Shown piece by piece: positions 62,031 to 64,000 of a DNA stretch of 64,000 nt. Each line of letters opens with the position of its first letter. The first letter of the stretch is position 1. The notes beneath the pieces are model-generated. The model did no database searches and had not been told where the DNA came from. It was given only the letters and a program-made list of their open reading frames with translations. The stretch is from Cyanobacteria bacterium UBA2566 (GTDB taxonomy: Bacteria; Cyanobacteriota; Cyanobacteriia; Cyanobacteriales; Desertifilaceae): assembly GCA_002340255.1 (NCBI GenBank), contig DDLS01000062.1, positions 62,001 through 126,000 of the forward strand, given 5' to 3'. The position numbers and the translations under genes are program-made.

Positions 62031-63437
62031 TTATTGTCGAGTGAATTTATGACTAGAGGCATCGATCGCCCCTCGATCTTCTAGAACGGCTGCCACGCGC
62101 AAAATGAGTGCCTCATTATAGGGAGCTGCTACAATCTGCACCCCCACCGGGAGCTGATGGGGACGATGAACAGGAACGGATAAAACGGGTAAGCCAATAA
62201 AAGAGAGGGGTTGAGTATAGCGACCTAAGTTAGGACGAAGCAACACATCTTCTCCTTGTATATTTAGGGTGGTTTGACCGATGGGAGTAGCTACACAAGG
62301 GGTCGTGGGAGCCAGAATGACATCGACTTCCCGAAAAACTTCCCGAATCCGATCGCGATACCAGCTCCGAAAGCGTTGTGCATTTAAGTACCATTGCGCG
62401 GGAATCATGGCTCCAGCAAAAAAGCGATCGCGCGTTGCCGGATCGAAGTCCTGTGGGGAGGCTTTCAAGTCTGATAAATGAACATTAGCCCCCTCACTGG
62501 CTGTAATCAGATAAGCCGCTTCCCTCGCTCGCGCTGCTTCGGAGAGCTTCACTGTCTGGGTTGCGCCTAATACTTGAGCTACCTTTTCTACTGCCTCGAA
62601 AACCTCTGGCTCTCCCCCTTGAGTAAAATAATCATCGGCGATCGCGATTCGTAAAGACTCGATCGGTTGATGTAGTTGCGGCAGGCAGGGTTCGGGGGGC
62701 AAGGTACAACAGACCGGATCGAGAGGATCTTCCCCTTGCAAAATATCAAACAACGTCGCCATATCTCGCACGGAGCGACCAAAAGGGCCAATATGATCCA
62801 GGCTACTGGAAAACAACATCACTCCAGCACGGGACAAACGACCATAGGTCGGTTTCAAGCCATAAACACCACACAACGCCGCTGGAATTCGGATTGAACC
62901 ATTGGTATCTGACCCTAAACTAAAGGGCACTAAACCCCCAGCAACTGCCGCTGCCGAACCTCCGGATGATCCTCCTGCTATGCGGCTTAGATCGTAGGGG
63001 TTATGGGTGGGGCCATAATGGGCATTTTCCGTCACAAACCCATAGGCATATTCATCCATATTCAACGCTCCCACTAGAATAGCTCCCGCTCGCTTTAAAC
63101 GGGCGATCGCCGTGGCATCTTGCCTCGCTCGAGCATGGGAGCGATGGATCTTGGAACCCGCTACCGTAGTTACCCCAGCAATATCAAATAAATTCTTCAC
63201 CGCAAATGGAACTCCCGCCAGCGCCCCCGGGCGATCGCCCCTTTTGAGTCCTCGATCTAAGGCTTTGGCCTTCTCCAAGGCTTCTTCTGCTAAGAGCGTG
63301 GTAAAACAATTTAGGGAGGGATTATGGCGATCGATACGGCTTAACGTCGCTTCCATAATCTCTTGGGCACGATATTGTTGGTTGCGTACCCCACGAGCGA
63401 TCGCAACCGCATCCAGATAATCAAGATCCAAGGTCAT
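62031..63437 (-). CDS. atzE: AtzE family amidohydrolase
   Basis: This 468-residue amidase-signature protein has the catalytic Lys in FAVKNLFDIAGV, the Ser cluster GGSSGGSAAAVAGG and the nucleophile Ser in GSDTNGSIRIPAALCG. The TNGS (instead of TGGS) and the C-terminal part fit AtzE (1-carboxybiuret hydrolase), the enzyme of cyanuric-acid/biuret mineralisation. Its ATG overlaps the stop of a small AtzG-like gene, which supports the assignment: AtzG is the obligate partner of AtzE. In organisms without the full pathway, AtzE may serve another amide in nitrogen metabolism. Confidence 0.85.
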   Translation of the reverse strand: MTLDLDYLDAVAIARGVRNQQYRAQEIMEATLSRIDRHNPSLNCFTTLLAEEALEKAKALDRGLKRGDRPGALAGVPFAVKNLFDIAGVTTVAGSKIHRSHARARQDATAIARLKRAGAILVGALNMDEYAYGFVTENAHYGPTHNPYDLSRIAGGSSGGSAAAVAGGLVPFSLGSDTNGSIRIPAALCGVYGLKPTYGRLSRAGVMLFSSSLDHIGPFGRSVRDMATLFDILQGEDPLDPVCCTLPPEPCLPQLHQPIESLRIAIADDYFTQGGEPEVFEAVEKVAQVLGATQTVKLSEAARAREAAYLITASEGANVHLSDLKASPQDFDPATRDRFFAGAMIPAQWYLNAQRFRSWYRDRIREVFREVDVILAPTTPCVATPIGQTTLNIQGEDVLLRPNLGRYTQPLSFIGLPVLSVPVHRPHQLPVGVQIVAAPYNEALILRVAAVLEDRGAIDASSHKFTRQ

Positions 63438-63622
63438 GGCTTAAAAATGGGAGCAACTTCAAGATCTTCAGGCAAAGGAAATTGGTTTAGAGATTGGGAG
63501 ATCGCCATCAACCGAGTTATATTGTCGATCGTGCCGGGCTGATTTGCCCAGTCTGGTGGTAAATCGAGGACGGATGCCATTTGTACCACAAACGTTTCTG
63601 GATCGGGGTCTTGAGTATTCAT
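63434..63622 (-). CDS. atzG: AtzG-like protein (DUF4089)
   Basis: This 62-residue DUF4089 protein has LDLPPDWANQPGTIDNITRL and the tail LPEDLEVAPIFKP, as in AtzG, which binds AtzE and completes its structure. The TGA stop shares four bases with the AtzE ATG (ATGA), so the pair is translationally coupled. Length is typical. It is the first gene of the pair. Confidence 0.85.
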   Translation of the reverse strand: MNTQDPDPETFVVQMASVLDLPPDWANQPGTIDNITRLMAISQSLNQFPLPEDLEVAPIFKP

Positions 63623-63667
63623 AGGATCGGTTCACCAAAGCCTCCCATACTTGTTGCAATTTAGCAT

Positions 63668-63769
63668 ATGGAACGAACTCGACTCTCCTATTTTCCTAAT
63701 TCTGGTATAGTTTGGCGACCGTTGTATCTATGGATCTGGGCACTGATAGCTGGGGTTTATTGTCTTTAG
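63668..63769 (+). other. Short frame with a signal-like segment before the two-partner secretion gene
   Basis: An ATG at 63668 opens a 33-residue frame (MERTRLSYFPN, then RPLYLWIWALIAGVYCL) and stops at TAG (63767-63769). Its hydrophobic core looks like a signal peptide, while the next frame (from 63730) has no clear one. A frameshift joining the two is likely. Confidence 0.4.
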
Positions 63770-64000
63770 GTATACGCGATCGGGCGATCGCTCGAACCCC
63801 TGTTTCTTCTCCTCCTGCACGTCCTACTCCAGAGGAATTATTACCTCCTTCTGATCCTGAACCAGAACTTCCCAAGCTGCCTACTCAGATTATAGTCAAG
63901 CAATTCCAGGCGATCGGCAGTACCGTGTTTAGCGCTGAAGAATTAGCCGCTATCACTGCTCCTTTTACCCACCGTCCCCTTTCCCTAGCAGAATTATTTG
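63730..64000 (+). CDS. ShlB/FhaC/HecB-type two-partner secretion transporter, 5' part
   Basis: The open frame runs to the window edge. It has a Pro-rich segment (SSPPARPTPEELLPPSDPEP) and then a POTRA-type start: IIVKQFQAIGSTVFSAEELA, ITAPFTHRPLSLAELF. This matches TpsB outer-membrane transporters (ShlB/FhaC family), which secrete large adhesins and hemolysins. The full protein would be about 550-600 residues; only 90 are seen. The start at 63730 is the first ATG in this frame, but a signal peptide is lacking and may lie in the preceding frame at 63668, indicating a frameshift or a sequencing error. Confidence 0.7.
   Translation, partial: MDLGTDSWGLLSLGIRDRAIARTPVSSPPARPTPEELLPPSDPEPELPKLPTQIIVKQFQAIGSTVFSAEELAAITAPFTHRPLSLAELF

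Noticed and set aside
1..64000. tRNA, rRNA, tmRNA, CRISPR arrays and riboswitches
   Set aside because: I looked in each gap and saw no cloverleaf with a GTTCRANYC T-loop, no regularly spaced direct repeats and no recognisable riboswitch core. Short RNAs without strong motifs could be missed by eye.
1..64000. HIP1 (GCGATCGC) clusters as a special element
   Set aside because: The octamer is spread throughout genes and gaps as in most cyanobacteria and is a genome-wide signature, not a local feature.

Overview
The window is cyanobacterial chromosome. The HIP1 octamer GCGATCGC and its core CGATCG recur throughout, inside and between genes. Several families are typical of cyanobacteria: DUF3727, DUF1997, DUF4079, DUF760, Uma2, DUF4058, AMIN-domain proteins, orthocaspase-like proteins and very large PAS/GAF kinases. 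Moderate GC, short heptamer arrays and the large signalling repertoire suggest a filamentous non-model species, but I cannot name the genus. I saw no tRNA, rRNA, CRISPR array, intact insertion sequence or prophage.

Left part (1-23 kb). Housekeeping genes dominate: a minus-strand group ruvX, DUF3727, mltG, yqeG and proB (cut by the left edge), an acetyltransferase with an F420-ligase-like protein, an SDR protein, DUF1997 and DUF4079 proteins, a urease ureD-ureA-ureB cluster without ureC, rpsN, aat, a GDSL hydrolase and pnp. Between them lie a PAS/GAF kinase, a receiver-like protein with an H-box but no ATPase domain, a toxin-antitoxin-like pair whose first gene carries an in-frame stop, a creatininase-family protein and a receiver-PAS-GGDEF diguanylate cyclase.

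Middle part (24-44 kb). This holds a multi-pass membrane protein, an NTF2-like exported protein, a 2OG-Fe(II) oxygenase, a Uma2 protein, hflX, an AMIN protein, a second PAS kinase paralogous to the one at 11 kb, and a sulfite-oxidase-like protein. A PIN-domain toxin-antitoxin pair lies beside a PIN remnant. rpmF (56 aa) follows, then an orthocaspase homologue that has lost both catalytic residues. A tight three-gene signalling operon comes next (triple-GAF kinase, CheY-like regulator, GAF-GGDEF cyclase), then a type II NADH dehydrogenase, YjbQ and an amino-acid-type periplasmic binding protein.

Right part (44-64 kb). This holds an HNH protein, an RTX-repeat metalloprotease, a multicopper oxidase, DUF4058 and DUF760 proteins, a pentapeptide-repeat protein and a YraN protein. 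A two-kinase operon follows: a 1930-residue CBS/GAF/PAS sensor with a LOV-like domain, and a receiver-kinase. Then come chorismate mutase, SppA, an EamA transporter, a peptidoglycan-binding/HEAT membrane protein, an AtzG-AtzE amidohydrolase pair and the start of a two-partner-secretion transporter cut by the right edge.

The unifying theme is signal transduction: four complete histidine kinases, one receiver-kinase, one kinase-like fragment, one stand-alone receiver and two diguanylate cyclases. Candidate light-sensing domains (a LOV domain and phytochrome/CBCR-like GAF domains) occur in the two largest clusters, so light-dependent c-di-GMP signalling is a reasonable inference for the 36-41 kb operon. 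The candidates most worth following are this operon, the LOV-containing giant kinase, the catalytically dead orthocaspase, the ATPase-less kinase fragment and the decayed toxin-antitoxin loci.
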